This document shows, one piece after another, positions 34,757-44,964 of a stretch of 59,121 nt of DNA. The DNA comes from an aff. Roholtiella sp. LEGE 12411 (GTDB lineage: Bacteria > Cyanobacteriota > Cyanobacteriia > Cyanobacteriales > Nostocaceae), in contig NZ_JADEXR010000024.1 in the NCBI RefSeq assembly GCF_015206995.1, forward strand, positions 1 to 59,121, written 5' to 3'. The notes beneath the pieces were generated by a model. The model had not been told where the DNA came from. It saw nothing but the letters and a program-made list of their open reading frames with translations, and did no database searches. A program made the position numbers and the translations under genes. Within the stretch, counting starts at the first letter, position 1, and each line of letters opens with the position of its first letter.

Positions 34757-35031
34757 TAGTCACGCATTCCAGAGTCCAGAGTCCAGTTAGCCTTGACTCT
34801 TGACAATCTTGATGAGTAACTATGCAAGTTTATTTGCTAGGACTTACGCAACTGGCACACAAAGCTTCTGTTATAAGAGTCAAGGGTCAAGAATCAAGGT
34901 TTCTTGGACTTTTGACCTTTGACTCTGGACAACCTCTGGCGTTAAAAATATGACACTTGCGTAAGTCCTGTTTGCGTAACAGCTTAACATCAGGTATGTA
35001 GCAATTCTATATAAATAAAACCCGAAACCCT

Positions 35032-35081
35032 GTAGAGACGTTACATGTAACGTCTCTACATATAAACATGTAACGTCTCTA
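35032..35081. repeat. GTAGAGACGTTACA palindrome variant plus half copy
   Basis: A 28-nt perfect palindrome (35032-35059) with arm GTAGAGACGTTACA, followed by a further half copy ending near 35081. It sits 20 bp past the stop codon of the PAS-Crp gene. Same family as 50307-50335 and 56334-56362. Confidence 0.8.
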
Positions 35082-35100
35082 CGTATGATTTCTGAAAATG

Positions 35101-36279
35101 CTAACTGCTGTAATTAACAAAATCCTTCAAAATAATATGTTTTTTTGAGTCGAAACTGATCATACCTTGTTGTTGTAATTTGCCCATCAATCGGGTAATT
35201 GTTACTCTGGTAGTACAGCAGGCATTAGCAATATCTTCATGAGTAAAGCGAACACTAAAACGAGTTCCATCCGACACAGTTTCGCCGACTTCCTGTTTTA
35301 AAAGTTGCAATAGATGGTGCAAACGCTCTTGTACCCGCCGTCTTCCAGAAATGACTAAAAAAGCTTCTGTCTGCTGTAACCGCTGTTTTATTTTTGGTAA
35401 TAGGGCATGGCTGAGCGTTGGTTTAGCAGCGATCTCTGCTACGTGAATTGATACTAGCTCGACATCAGCGAGGGCTGTTACTTGGTAAATATTTAGAGAG
35501 GTCATACTAGAGCCGAAAACCATTCCAGCTGTTGCTAACCCTATCACTATTTCTTCGCCTGTTTCACAGAAAGTACTTAATTTAACCAAACCCTGATAAA
35601 CATACAAAATTTCTAATGGGTTGACGGGAATATTTTCTCCTTTGGAATATTTCTGCATGGAGCGATCGCCCATGAGGCCACTGTCATTATTCTCTAGAGT
35701 TAATTCTTGCCGACACTCACTAATGTTACGTAGCGCCCAGCGTAGAGATATTACCTTACCTTGCTGATTGCGGACAACAGCCACTGTCAAAGCTGCATCA
35801 AAAGACTCACCATGACGTTGCTGGAAGCGTATTACTAATTCTCTAACTTTGTCCGATTGGCATAGCTGAATCAGCTGACTACGAACATAGTGACGTTCTT
35901 CTAAAGGAACGAAGTTAATTATTGGTTTTCCCACTAAAAAATGTTTTGAAATATTGAGTAATCTTGCAACCACTAGGTTAGCTTCTTGAATTATGCCTTC
36001 AGCATTAGTTACTAAATAGCCGTCTGGTGCCAACTCGAATAAATCTTGGTAACGTTGGCGTTCTGCTTCTAGAAAATTTCGTGTTTGTATGAGTTCCTCA
36101 TTTTGCTGGTATAGTTCCTCTACGGCTAACTGCACTACCTTTGAGGTGCCATAAAGTTCTTTAAAAGCTTCCGGCAGGAGGTCTGGTGGAATCCAAGGTA
36201 ATACTGTAACAGTTTGGTATAAATCTGTTAACCGCTTGTGCAATGCTTCTGTGCGTTGGAGAAATAGTTCTATGTTCAC
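35101..36279 (-). CDS. PAS domain plus Crp/Fnr-type transcription regulator
   Basis: 392 aa. N-terminal helical segment (about 1-80, coiled-coil-like, with ELYQQNEELIQTRNFLEAE), a PAS domain (about 80-190: YQDLFELAPDGYLVTNAEG, EANLVVARLLN, RNISECRQE), a cNMP-binding-like beta barrel (about 215-300: LEILYVYQGLVKLSTF, GEEIVIGLATAGMVFGSS) and a C-terminal winged helix (HEDIANACCTTRVTITRLMGKLQQQGMI). The order sensor-PAS, effector barrel, DNA-binding helix is unusual compared with plain Crp/Fnr proteins. It should couple a redox, light or small-ligand signal to transcription. No haem- or Fe-S-binding Cys cluster is evident. Confidence 0.82.
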   Translation of the reverse strand: MNIELFLQRTEALHKRLTDLYQTVTVLPWIPPDLLPEAFKELYGTSKVVQLAVEELYQQNEELIQTRNFLEAERQRYQDLFELAPDGYLVTNAEGIIQEANLVVARLLNISKHFLVGKPIINFVPLEERHYVRSQLIQLCQSDKVRELVIRFQQRHGESFDAALTVAVVRNQQGKVISLRWALRNISECRQELTLENNDSGLMGDRSMQKYSKGENIPVNPLEILYVYQGLVKLSTFCETGEEIVIGLATAGMVFGSSMTSLNIYQVTALADVELVSIHVAEIAAKPTLSHALLPKIKQRLQQTEAFLVISGRRRVQERLHHLLQLLKQEVGETVSDGTRFSVRFTHEDIANACCTTRVTITRLMGKLQQQGMISFDSKKHIILKDFVNYSS

Positions 36280-37004
36280 TTTATCTTCCCGCTACTTGCT
36301 TGCAGAGGTTGAGCAAAATTCTGAGACACTTCCTCGAAAAATATTTTACAGCTTATTGTTGGCAAATGAGGAAGCTAACTAGCAAGCGAATCAAGAGTAA
36401 AAAAATCTGGCATTTGTTTGTAGAAATAGGAGTAAAACAATGTCTGGGAAGTGCTATATCTCAAAATTAAATTACATCTGTTATTTAATCATAGTTTCTA
36501 CTACTCACTAATTTAATATTTGTGATGTTTCTTGCTATTAGTTATCTAGTTAACACAGTAAGTATTAATATTTACCGCAGCTTCCACCACAGGAACCAAG
36601 CTACTAATACTAAAGGCGTAGAATTATTGTTAAATTTGTATGTGTTCATGAATACAATTCAATGATTTATCTAATACTTTATATTTATAAAATATTATTA
36701 AGAACCATAAATATAGAAAAATTATGGTGGGGGCTTTTACCCGCCACCAAATTTTAAAAAACTTTTCCTAGTACCCGGTACTGGAGCGGCTTTGCTCCCC
36801 CAGCAGTTGAATCACTAAAAAATTTGTATGGAGCAATACATAGTCAATTAACAATAATCCGCCTCTTTAGTTAGAGGATGGGAGAAATAGTAACTTGGTG
36901 TAATTGGAAAATGCGTAACAGCTTATCAACGCGCGAGATCCAAGGAGTGATAAGTGAGGTGTAAATGCTATCATGTCTCGTCACTCCTCTTTTTTTACTT
37001 AACT
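36280..37004. other. intergenic region
   Basis: 725 bases, AT-rich, with no convincing gene. A hairpin TGGTGGG/CCCGCCA (36723-36748) and the GTACCCGGTAC and GGAGCGGC words near 36774-36800, which recur near 33080-33112, are dispersed repeats. Confidence 0.4.
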
Positions 37005-38543
37005 TTACTGTCCAATGTTAAGCAACTTCGCCATAGCCAGCCGTTGCAACTTACCAGTAGCACCACGGGGTAGTTGATCTAGAATGTGAATTTGCTTCGG
37101 GACTTTGAAATCTGCCAACATGGTTGAGCAGTGTGCTAAAAGTTCCTCTTTACTGGCTTTTGCTTTGAGGACTACAGCAGCGTGGATATCTTCTCCTAGA
37201 GTTTTGTGGGGTACAGCAAAGGCAAGGGCTTCTATAACAGCAGGATGGCGCAGCAAGACATCATCCACCTCTAAAGGAGAAATTTTTTCCCCACCCCGAT
37301 TAATCAGTTCTTTAATACGTCCAGTCAGGCGGAGATAACCATCTTCATCCAGCGTACCCTGATCGCCTGTGCGGAACCAACCGTTAACAAAAGCAACGGC
37401 ATTAGCTTCTGGGTTATTTTCATAGCCGTCAATGACATTAGGTGCTTTGATTACTACCTCACCTAAACTTCCTTGGGGGAGCAGATTGCCTTCAGAATCC
37501 ATGATGCCGACTTCTACACCGAAGCCATAACCAACAGTTCCGGGTTTCCGCACTTTCGGCGGTAGGGGGTTGGTCGTCATCATGTGAGATGCTTCGGTCA
37601 TGCTGTAAGATTCCAGCACAGGAGCATTTAGAGTTGCTTCGAGCTGTTCAATAATAATTGGAGGTAGAGGAGCACTACTTGAGCGAATGAAGCGGAAGGG
37701 GTTGGCTTTGACAATTTCTGTGTTGCGGCTGGCGCGGGCCAAAATTGTCTGGTGCATCGTAGGTGCTGCGGAGTACCAGGTAGGTTTGAAGGTTGCTACC
37801 AGTTTCCAAAATTCTAAGGCATTAAAACCATTGGGACAAACTAGTGTACCGCCAGATGCCAAGGTTGCTAACAAACACCCTACCAGTCCGTGTACGTGGA
37901 ATAGTGGCATTAAACAAAGCGTGGTGTCAGATGCTGTTAGGGAGTAAGCACCGATGATATTGTTGGCTGAGGCAAGTAGGTTGCGATGGCGAATGGGGAC
38001 ACGCTTAGGACGACTGGTTGTGCCGCTGGTGTGTAAAATCATCGCTACATCATCAAGATCAGCAGGAGCAGGGGAATTTGATGATTCTGCTGGTGCTGAG
38101 CCTGCTTTGACTAATTCAAAGCTCAATGTGCCGTCAGTGTTGACCCTGGCATTGATTAGTATCATATCGGGTGTGGTGGCAAATATCGCCGCTTCTGGCA
38201 TCCCAGACAGAGTAATCAGCGCTTTTGCTTGAGTATCTTCGTAGTAGAAGGCAAATTCTTCTTGCTTGTATTTGGGATTTAGGGGTGCAGCAGTGCCACA
38301 TAGAGAAGCAGCAATAAAAGTAATTGCCATTGGTGAACCATTAGTCATGGCAATGGCAATGCGATCAGAGCTTTCACCGGAGGTGTTGGTGGAGCGATCG
38401 CCTCGTTTCAACCCAAAGCTGTTAAGCTGAGATACCAGTTCAATAACATTCTCACGCAATTGTTTATAGCTCAGCGATGCTCCACCAGGCGTGATCAAAG
38501 CTGGATGATTATCTTGCCCTGCTAAAAGCTCAAATAAGTTCAT
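37005..38543 (-). CDS. AMP-forming acyl-CoA ligase (oxalate-CoA ligase/AAE3-like)
   Basis: 512 aa adenylate-forming enzyme that activates a carboxylate with ATP and joins it to CoA. Seen: P-loop ILHTSGTTSRPKRVP, A5-type ESYSMTEASHMM, A7 GWFRTGDQGTLDEDGY, A8 RIKELINRGGEKISP and C-terminal Lys motif PRGATGKLQR. The compact length and the HGLVGCLLATLASGG and PNVIDGYENNPEAN segments resemble the plant/yeast AAE3/Pcs60 oxalyl-CoA synthetase branch more than long-chain fatty acid ligases, but substrate choice is inference. GAGGT lies 7 bases before the ATG. It is monocistronic; a GTA-N8-TAC site lies 57 bp upstream. Confidence 0.85.
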   Translation of the reverse strand: MNLFELLAGQDNHPALITPGGASLSYKQLRENVIELVSQLNSFGLKRGDRSTNTSGESSDRIAIAMTNGSPMAITFIAASLCGTAAPLNPKYKQEEFAFYYEDTQAKALITLSGMPEAAIFATTPDMILINARVNTDGTLSFELVKAGSAPAESSNSPAPADLDDVAMILHTSGTTSRPKRVPIRHRNLLASANNIIGAYSLTASDTTLCLMPLFHVHGLVGCLLATLASGGTLVCPNGFNALEFWKLVATFKPTWYSAAPTMHQTILARASRNTEIVKANPFRFIRSSSAPLPPIIIEQLEATLNAPVLESYSMTEASHMMTTNPLPPKVRKPGTVGYGFGVEVGIMDSEGNLLPQGSLGEVVIKAPNVIDGYENNPEANAVAFVNGWFRTGDQGTLDEDGYLRLTGRIKELINRGGEKISPLEVDDVLLRHPAVIEALAFAVPHKTLGEDIHAAVVLKAKASKEELLAHCSTMLADFKVPKQIHILDQLPRGATGKLQRLAMAKLLNIGQ

Positions 38544-38879
38544 TAGTGACCTCTAGGAAACCGCATCTCCTTGTAGGAGTAATTGTTGGGCAAAAACCTG
38601 TATTTTAATATACGTTTCGCCTCGTTACCAAACTCCAGTTTAATAACGTCTTTTGAGAAGCTCCGCCTAATAACGAGGGGTACTAAATTCTTCTTAATAC
38701 TCAATACCTAATCCTTTTTATTAAGAAATATTGTTATTTTGTATAATATCAACCATTGTTTGATTTCTTTTGTGAATAAGTTGCCAGCAAAAATTAAAAG
38801 CTAAAATTAAGTAAATGGTGTGTCTGTCGCTACTAACAATCCCAAAAATCTTTTCCAGCAAGTAAACCAATCAATAAAT
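38544..38879. other. divergent intergenic region
   Basis: 336 bases between the ligase gene (minus) and the BMP lipoprotein gene (plus). It holds the GTA-N8-TAC site at 38600-38613, an AT-rich run and a TATAAT-like box near 38738 that could serve the lipoprotein gene. Confidence 0.45.
38600..38613. promoter_or_regulatory. candidate NtcA-type site GTA-N8-TAC
   Basis: GTATTTTAATATAC fits the palindromic consensus GTA-N8-TAC of the cyanobacterial nitrogen regulator NtcA. No well-placed TAN3T box about 22 bases away was found on either strand, so the match may be by chance. Confidence 0.3.
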
Positions 38880-40022
38880 ATGGATCGTCGGAATTTTCTA
38901 AAGTATGCCACTTTAGCAGGATCTAGTTTTGCCTTGGCTAGCTGTATTCAGGGTAGAAATTCCAATTCACAGAGTCAAGTGTCCCCCTCGGCATCGCCTG
39001 TGGTAGGAAATGAACCCTTAAAGGTGGGATTTGTTTATGTAGGCCCTGTAAGGGATTTTGGCTGGACTTATGCCCATGATTTAGGTCGCAGAGAAATGGA
39101 AGCCAATCTTCAGGATAAGGTAAAAACTACCTTTGTCGAAAATGTCAACGAGGGCGCTGATGCGGAGAGGGTAATTCGCCAACTGGCATTAGATAGCAAC
39201 AAGTTAATTTTTACAACTTCCTCCGGTTACATGAACCCGACAATTAAAGTCGCCAAAGATTTTCCCAACGTGGTCTTTGAACACTGTACCGGATACAAAC
39301 GTACTGCCAATGTTGGCACTTATTTAGGACGCTTTGAAGAACCGCGATACTTAACCGGTATGATTGCTGGGAAAATGACCAAATCTAATGTAGTTGGTTT
39401 TATCGGAGCCTACCCCATTCCGGAGGTCATTAGAGGGATAGGTGCATTCGCCCAAGGACTGCGAGCAACAAATCCCCAAGGAAAAGTTAGGGTGCTTTGG
39501 GTGCAAAGCTGGTACGATCCAGTTAAAGAAAGAGACGCAGCTCAAGCTTTGATCAATTTAGATGCGGATGTGATGACGCAGCATACTGACTCAGGCGCTG
39601 TTGTGCAACTGGCTGAGGAAAAAGGCATTTATGCTTTTGGTTACAATATTGATATGAGTAAGTTCGGTCAAAAAGCACATCTGACATCTGCAATGAATAA
39701 ATGGGGCAAATTTTATACAGATAAAGCTTTGGCTGTGATGAGTGGTACATGGCAATCACAAGCGGTTTGGGATGGTATTGGTGAAGGGATGGTAGATATT
39801 TCCCCAATGAATCAAGCGATTCCGGCTGATGTGCAACAATTAGTGAACACAAAGCGTGATGAGTTTATTCAAGGTGTTGCTCATCCTTTTGATGGCCCAG
39901 TGACAGACCAAAAGGGAGTAGTGCGAGTACCAAAAGGCAAGGTGTTAGATGATCAGGGACAACTAGCGATGGATTGGTATGTTGAAGGGATTGAAGGGTC
40001 AATTCTCAAGGATAAATCCTAA
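38880..40022 (+). CDS. BMP-family substrate-binding lipoprotein
   Basis: 380 aa from the ATG at 38880. The N-terminus MDRRNFLKYATLAGSSFALASC combines a twin-arginine motif with a lipobox (LASC, C22), so it is probably exported folded and lipid-anchored. The mature part is a BMP/PnrA-type periplasmic binding fold: VGFVYVGPVRDFGWTYAHD, IFTTSSGYMNPTIKVA, GTYLGRFEEPRYLTGMIAGK, VVGFIGAYPIPEVIRGI, WYDPVKERDAAQAL and DVMTQHTDS. Such proteins bind nucleosides or similar solutes for ABC importers; no permease is adjacent. A GTG at 38820 would add 20 residues before the Tat motif and is less likely. Confidence 0.87.
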   Translation: MDRRNFLKYATLAGSSFALASCIQGRNSNSQSQVSPSASPVVGNEPLKVGFVYVGPVRDFGWTYAHDLGRREMEANLQDKVKTTFVENVNEGADAERVIRQLALDSNKLIFTTSSGYMNPTIKVAKDFPNVVFEHCTGYKRTANVGTYLGRFEEPRYLTGMIAGKMTKSNVVGFIGAYPIPEVIRGIGAFAQGLRATNPQGKVRVLWVQSWYDPVKERDAAQALINLDADVMTQHTDSGAVVQLAEEKGIYAFGYNIDMSKFGQKAHLTSAMNKWGKFYTDKALAVMSGTWQSQAVWDGIGEGMVDISPMNQAIPADVQQLVNTKRDEFIQGVAHPFDGPVTDQKGVVRVPKGKVLDDQGQLAMDWYVEGIEGSILKDKS

Positions 40023-40164
40023 TCCTATTTCATGTCTCTGGCGAGATAAAAGCTTTGTCAGAAATCTTATTTTTTATTTAATAATAGAAATTCAGTTACA
40101 GTTATATGAGTGTTAAATAAAGTGTATTTATATACTCAATCTCTAATTAATACAAATGTGAGGA

Positions 40165-40728
40165 ATGTCAAATCTTGTTAAGCATAAATCCCGCGATCGC
40201 GAAAAGGGCCGGTTTTACAGCGATCGCAAACTCAAACGCCAGCCTTTTGGTTTACTTTTAGTGGTTTTGGTTTGGAGTCTAGCTATGGGTTGGCTTCTGT
40301 CCTCGGCTACTAGCGCTATAAGTGCTACTCCCACTTCCGAAATTGGCACCGTGGACATAGTACCTGCACAGTACCAATTGGGGCAACAACTGTATGTGGA
40401 AAACTGTTCCACTTGTCACATAGCTTTGCCACCAGCAGTCTTACCCAGCCAAACTTGGAAAAATCTCCTGCAAGACTCGCAGCACTACGGCGCACAACTA
40501 CAACCTCTAGTCGATCCGCCGCGGGTTTTGGTATGGAAATATCTTTCGACTTTCTCCCGTACCCAACTAAAAGAGGAAGAAACACCCTACCGCGTCAACA
40601 ACTCACGTTATTTCAAAGCTTTGCATCCAAAAGTCAAGCTACCACGTCCCGTGCAAATTGGCAGCTGTGTTAGCTGTCATCCCAGCGCTAGTGAGTTCAA
40701 TTTTCGCCGCATTAAAGAAGAAGGATAG
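40165..40728 (+). CDS. membrane-anchored diheme cytochrome c
   Basis: 187 aa. A basic cytoplasmic N-terminus and one hydrophobic segment (FGLLLVVLVWSLAMGWLL) anchor or export the protein. Two haem-binding CXXCH motifs are present: CSTCH (C81, C84, H85) and CVSCH (C168, C171, H172), 87 residues apart. The segment between has YKYLS-like and PYRVNNSRYFKALHPKVKL stretches shared by a small cyanobacterial diheme cytochrome group. It is probably a lumenal or periplasmic electron carrier; partner unknown. GTGAGGA directly precedes the ATG. Followed by a G-rich low-complexity tract. Confidence 0.85.
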   Translation: MSNLVKHKSRDREKGRFYSDRKLKRQPFGLLLVVLVWSLAMGWLLSSATSAISATPTSEIGTVDIVPAQYQLGQQLYVENCSTCHIALPPAVLPSQTWKNLLQDSQHYGAQLQPLVDPPRVLVWKYLSTFSRTQLKEEETPYRVNNSRYFKALHPKVKLPRPVQIGSCVSCHPSASEFNFRRIKEEG

Positions 40729-41073
40729 GGAGTGGGGGAAGGGGATAGGGGATAGAGGGACAAGAAAATATTATGACTAATATATTTTTTAGTTACCTCC
40801 TCCACTCCTCGCACTGCGGCGATCGCTACCTTAGCATGGGTAGCCTTCCGTGTCCTGAGATGGGGGCGAAATGATACTATGAAGGAAGTCTAAATATAAG
40901 ATAAGAGTTAAAACCAATCATTTAGTAAACTGATTAGCTGGTTTTGCTCCTGTTTTTGAGTTAATTCTCATTTGACACCCATCAAGAATAAGACGGCTCA
41001 GTTGGGTTAAACGTTTATAATTAATGCCACTCATTTAATCCCTATCCCCCTTGATTCAGTTCCATAACCTGCC
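40729..41073. other. intergenic region before secA
   Basis: 345 bases. 40729-40763 is a GGGATAGG/GGGGAAGG low-complexity repeat like those at 17383-17410 and 32960-33015. No gene; the secA promoter should lie in 40880-41050. Confidence 0.4.
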
Positions 41074-43866
41074 ATGCTAAAAATATTGTTGGGCGACCCC
41101 AACGCTCGTAAGCTTAAAAAATACCAACCTTACATTACTGAAATTAACCTTTTAGAGGAAGAAATTAGAGCTACTTCCGATGATGAGTTAAAAGGTAAAA
41201 CCGCAGAGTTTAAAGGGCGGCTTGCTCAAGGCGAAGCTCTGGATGACATTTTGCCAGAAGCTTATGCTGTTGTCCGGGAAGCAGGACGCCGAGTCTTAGG
41301 CTTGCGGCATTTTGATGTCCAACTATTAGGTGGTGTCATTCTGCATATAGGGCAAATTGCCGAAATGAAAACAGGTGAAGGTAAAACCCTAGTCGCCACC
41401 TTACCGAGTTATTTAAATGCCCTTAGTGGTAAAGGTGTACATGTCGTCACCGTTAACGATTACCTAGCTCGCCGGGACGCGGAATGGATGGGACAGGTGC
41501 ATCGGTTCTTGGGGTTAAGTGTGGGGCTAATCCAGGCAAGCATGACTCCCAGTGAACGCCAGAGAAACTATGAGTGCGACATTACCTATGTTACCAACAG
41601 CGAGGTAGGCTTTGACTATCTGCGTGATAACATGGCGACATCAATGGCAGATGTAGTGCAACGCCCGTTCAATTACTGCGTGATTGACGAAGTAGACTCG
41701 ATTTTAATTGATGAAGCACGGACACCACTGATTATTTCCGGGCAGGTGGAAAGACCTACAGAAAAATACCTGCAAGCAGCTGAAATAGCATTGACTCTCA
41801 AAAAAGACGAGCATTACGATGTAGATGAAAAAGCTCGGAACGTATTGCTGACAGATGAAGGCTTTGCAGAAGCAGAAAATCTTTTGGGAGTCACAGATTT
41901 ATTTGACCCAGAAGATCCTTGGGCACACTTCGTTTTTAATGCAATTAAAGCCAAAGAACTGTTCTTGAAGGACGTAAACTATATCGTCCGCAACGGGGAA
42001 GTGGTGATTGTAGATGAATTTACCGGTCGAGTCCTCCCCGGAAGGCGTTGGAGTGATGGACTACACCAAGCTATTGAAGCCAAAGAACACGTAGAAATTC
42101 AGCCAGAAACTCAAACTTTGGCGACGATTACCTATCAAAATCTGTTTTTGTTGTATCCAAAACTGGGTGGGATGACGGGAACCGCAAAGACGGAAGAACC
42201 GGAGTTTGAAAAAATTTACAAACTAGAAGTTGCGGTAATTCCCACCAACCGTGACAGACGACGCGAAGACTTGTCTGATATGGTCTTTAAGACAGAACCA
42301 GGTAAGTGGGGAGCGATCGCAAAAGAATGTGCCGAAATGCACGAAATCGGCAGACCCGTATTAGTAGGAACCACTAGTGTAGAAAAATCTGAGTATCTCA
42401 GCCGATTACTCAAGCAACTAGAGATTCCCCACGAACTACTCAACGCCAGACCAGAAAACGTCGAACGTGAAGCAGAGATAGTCGCCCAGGCAGGGCGCAA
42501 AGGTGCTGTAACTATTGCTACCAACATGGCTGGTAGGGGTACAGACATTATCCTGGGTGGTAACTCCGAATACATGGCACGTCTAAAGCTGCGGGAATAC
42601 TTTATGCCGCGGATTGTTCAGCCAGAAGATGAAGATGTGTTTAGTGTGCAAAAAGCTGGTGGTCTGCCGAGTGCAAGTAGTGGTGGTCAAGGTTTTGTTC
42701 CTGGAAAAAAAGTCAAAACTTGGCGGGCTTCCCCAGAAATTTTCCCTACCCAGTTGACAAAAGAGACAGAACAGCTATTAAAAGAAGCAGTAGAAATTGC
42801 GGTACGTGAGTATGGTGAACGCAGCTTACCCGAACTAGAAGCAGAAGACAAGGTAGCTGTGGCAGCAGAAAAAGCTCCCATCGACGATCCGGTGATCCAG
42901 AAATTGCGGGAAGCTTATAACCGCGTCAAGCAAGAGTACGAACAATTCACTACCCGCGAACATAACGAAGTAGTGGAAATCGGCGGTTTGCACGTCATTG
43001 GTACAGAACGCCACGAATCGCGACGAATTGACAACCAGTTGCGCGGACGTGCAGGACGACAAGGCGACCCTGGTACAACGAGATTCTTCCTCAGTTTAGA
43101 GGATAACTTGCTGCGGATTTTTGGTGGCGATCGCGTTGCTGGATTAATGAATGCCTTCCAAGTCGAAGAAGATATGCCCATTGAATCTGGAATGCTCACC
43201 CGCAGTTTGGAAGGCGCACAAAAAAAAGTCGAAACTTACTACTACGACATCCGTAAACAGGTATTTGAGTACGACGAGGTAATGAACAACCAACGTCGCG
43301 CCATCTACGCCGAACGCCGCCGGGTGTTAGAAGGTCAAGATTTAAAAGAACAAGTAATCAAGTACGCCGAAAAAACGATGGATGACATCGTTGACTACTA
43401 CATCAACGTAGACTTGCCTTCTGAAGAGTGGGAGCTAGAAAAGTTGGTTGAGAAGGTCAAAGAATTCGTCTATCTGCTAGCAGATTTACAGGCAAATCAA
43501 TTAGAAGATATGTCTGTTAGTGAGATTAAAGCCTTCCTCCACGAACAGGTGCGGATTGCCTACGACCTCAAAGAAGCGCAGATTGACCAAATTCAGCCAG
43601 GACTTATGCGCCAAGCCGAACGCTTCTTTATTTTGCAACGCATTGATACCCTGTGGCGAGAACACTTGCAACAAATGGATGCCTTGCGCGAATCGGTGGG
43701 ATTACGTGGCTATGGTCAAAAAGACCCGCTGATTGAGTATAAGAGTGAAGGTTATGAATTGTTCTTGGATATGATGGTCAACATCCGCCGAGATGTGGTG
43801 TATTCGTTGTTCATGTTCCAGCCACAGCCTCAGCCCCCAATGCAAACACCATCAGAGGTGGTATAA
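41074..43866 (+). CDS. secA: preprotein translocase ATPase SecA
   Basis: 930 aa, full length. It drives post-translational export through SecYEG at the plasma and thylakoid membranes. Seen: Walker [10 protein letters not shown] (K104), [16 protein letters not shown], the DEAD-type Walker [21 protein letters not shown], the cross-linking domain, GMTGTAKTE, second motor domain [15 protein letters not shown] and [31 protein letters not shown] (quoted in parts [21 protein letters not shown]), and the helical scaffold near [27 protein letters not shown] ([14 protein letters not shown]). The C-terminal zinc-binding CXC tail of E. coli is absent, as usual in cyanobacteria. Confidence 0.97.
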   Translation: MLKILLGDPNARKLKKYQPYITEINLLEEEIRATSDDELKGKTAEFKGRLAQGEALDDILPEAYAVVREAGRRVLGLRHFDVQLLGGVILHIGQIAEMKTGEGKTLVATLPSYLNALSGKGVHVVTVNDYLARRDAEWMGQVHRFLGLSVGLIQASMTPSERQRNYECDITYVTNSEVGFDYLRDNMATSMADVVQRPFNYCVIDEVDSILIDEARTPLIISGQVERPTEKYLQAAEIALTLKKDEHYDVDEKARNVLLTDEGFAEAENLLGVTDLFDPEDPWAHFVFNAIKAKELFLKDVNYIVRNGEVVIVDEFTGRVLPGRRWSDGLHQAIEAKEHVEIQPETQTLATITYQNLFLLYPKLGGMTGTAKTEEPEFEKIYKLEVAVIPTNRDRRREDLSDMVFKTEPGKWGAIAKECAEMHEIGRPVLVGTTSVEKSEYLSRLLKQLEIPHELLNARPENVEREAEIVAQAGRKGAVTIATNMAGRGTDIILGGNSEYMARLKLREYFMPRIVQPEDEDVFSVQKAGGLPSASSGGQGFVPGKKVKTWRASPEIFPTQLTKETEQLLKEAVEIAVREYGERSLPELEAEDKVAVAAEKAPIDDPVIQKLREAYNRVKQEYEQFTTREHNEVVEIGGLHVIGTERHESRRIDNQLRGRAGRQGDPGTTRFFLSLEDNLLRIFGGDRVAGLMNAFQVEEDMPIESGMLTRSLEGAQKKVETYYYDIRKQVFEYDEVMNNQRRAIYAERRRVLEGQDLKEQVIKYAEKTMDDIVDYYINVDLPSEEWELEKLVEKVKEFVYLLADLQANQLEDMSVSEIKAFLHEQVRIAYDLKEAQIDQIQPGLMRQAERFFILQRIDTLWREHLQQMDALRESVGLRGYGQKDPLIEYKSEGYELFLDMMVNIRRDVVYSLFMFQPQPQPPMQTPSEVV

Positions 43867-43939
43867 GTAGGGAATATTTAACGCAGAGACGCAGAGGCAC
43901 AGAGAGTGCTTTTGCGTCTTTGTTTTATGCTAAGGCACT

Positions 43940-44054
43940 TGCCAAGAATAAATCAGCCCAGCCGTCGCTTTCGCCCTCAAGGCGAAAGCGCCTAAATCTC
44001 TCGGTTTTGCCAAAAATATTATTGATACGGCTGGGCTGATTTATTTATTGGATC
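43940..44054 (+). repeat. palindromic MITE-like element, copy 2
   Basis: Perfect 19-bp arms (43947-43965 with 44027-44045, containing CAGCCCAGCCGT) with imperfect end extensions (TGCCAAG at the left, GGATC at the right). Inside is a second hairpin, CGCTTTCGCC (43966-43975) with 43981-43990. Its ends match the element at 165-254. It lies between secA and the methyltransferase gene and could also terminate secA transcripts. Confidence 0.65.
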
Positions 44055-44141
44055 TCCCTAAAAGTAAAACGTTAGTTTTGTGGATATGAGTCAATTTGTG
44101 AGTTCAATGCAGAAGGTACTACCTCTATTAAAATTTAAAAC

Positions 44142-44828
44142 ATGAATATTCAAGAAGCTTTTAATACTGCCGCAACAGATTATGACAATCTACGTAGTAT
44201 CCTAATTCCTTGTTTTGATGACTTTTACAAAACTGCTGTTGAGATCATCCCAGGTAAGCGCACTACACCTTTGAAGGTTTTAGATTTGGGTGCTGGTACT
44301 GGACTTTTCTCAGGTATGGTTCAGGCAATGTTTCCCAATGCAGAATTCACCTTGCTGGACTTAGCTGGTGAGATGTTAGAGAAAGCTAAGTCTCGATTTA
44401 GCAAAATGGGTAAATCTCCCAAAATCTTGATTGGTAACTACGCTGAGGCTAATTTGGGTGGTTCCTATGACCTTGTAATTTCTGCCTTATCGATTCACCA
44501 TCTCTGCGATGCTGACAAGGAACGTCTTGATCAGCGGATTTACAACGTCCTCAATCCAGGAGGGATGTTTGTCAATGCTGATCAGGTTTTGGGCAAAACT
44601 CCTAATTTAGAAAAACTCTATCGCCAGAACTGGCTGGATTCTGTCCGCGCTTTGGGTATCTCAGAGGAAGCTCTTAAAGCTGCACAAAAACGTATGGAAT
44701 ACGATCGCATGGCAACCCTGGATATTCAGCTAAGCTGGCTAGAAGCCGCAGGTTTTGAAGATGTGGATTGCTGGTATAAAAATTTTAGCTTTGCCGTATT
44801 TGGGGGCTACCGACCAACTAATCCGTAA
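44142..44828 (+). CDS. class I SAM-dependent methyltransferase
   Basis: 228 aa. An N-terminal helical cap (MNIQEAFNTAATDYDNLRS) precedes the Rossmann core: motif I VLDLGAGTGLFSG, acidic LLDLAGEMLEKAK, post-I SYDLVISALSIHHL and motif III NPGGMFVNADQVLG. The C-terminal part (QLSWLEAAGFEDVDCWYKN, FAVFGGY) is typical of small-molecule methyltransferases of the Methyltransf_12/25 type. Substrate unknown. It is followed at 136 bp by a catalase-like gene and then another methyltransferase on the same strand. Confidence 0.83.
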   Translation: MNIQEAFNTAATDYDNLRSILIPCFDDFYKTAVEIIPGKRTTPLKVLDLGAGTGLFSGMVQAMFPNAEFTLLDLAGEMLEKAKSRFSKMGKSPKILIGNYAEANLGGSYDLVISALSIHHLCDADKERLDQRIYNVLNPGGMFVNADQVLGKTPNLEKLYRQNWLDSVRALGISEEALKAAQKRMEYDRMATLDIQLSWLEAAGFEDVDCWYKNFSFAVFGGYRPTNP

Positions 44829-44964
44829 GGCGAAGTAGATTTGCATCAACACGGTTTCCACTTTTTGTATAAGTTCAACTAGCAGAATAGAAAATTATTG
44901 TGAAAGTGCGATCGCAAACTGATTCTTCCTGTTAAGCTTTGCTGTGTATTTTTAGGAGCTGTAT

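Larger units (their letters stand above)
34674..35100. other. intergenic region with repeats
   Basis: No gene. Contains the right copy of the 41-nt inverted repeat (34715-34756), scattered GACTCTTGAC/GGGTCAAG heptamers (34780-34930), two copies of ACTTACGCAA-like words around 34850 and 34960, and the GTAGAGACG palindrome variant (35032-35059) plus half copy just after the next gene's stop. Confidence 0.5.

Noticed and set aside
38820-38879. GTG start for the BMP lipoprotein
   Set aside because: The Tat-lipobox signal begins at the ATG at 38880; residues before it would misplace the signal.
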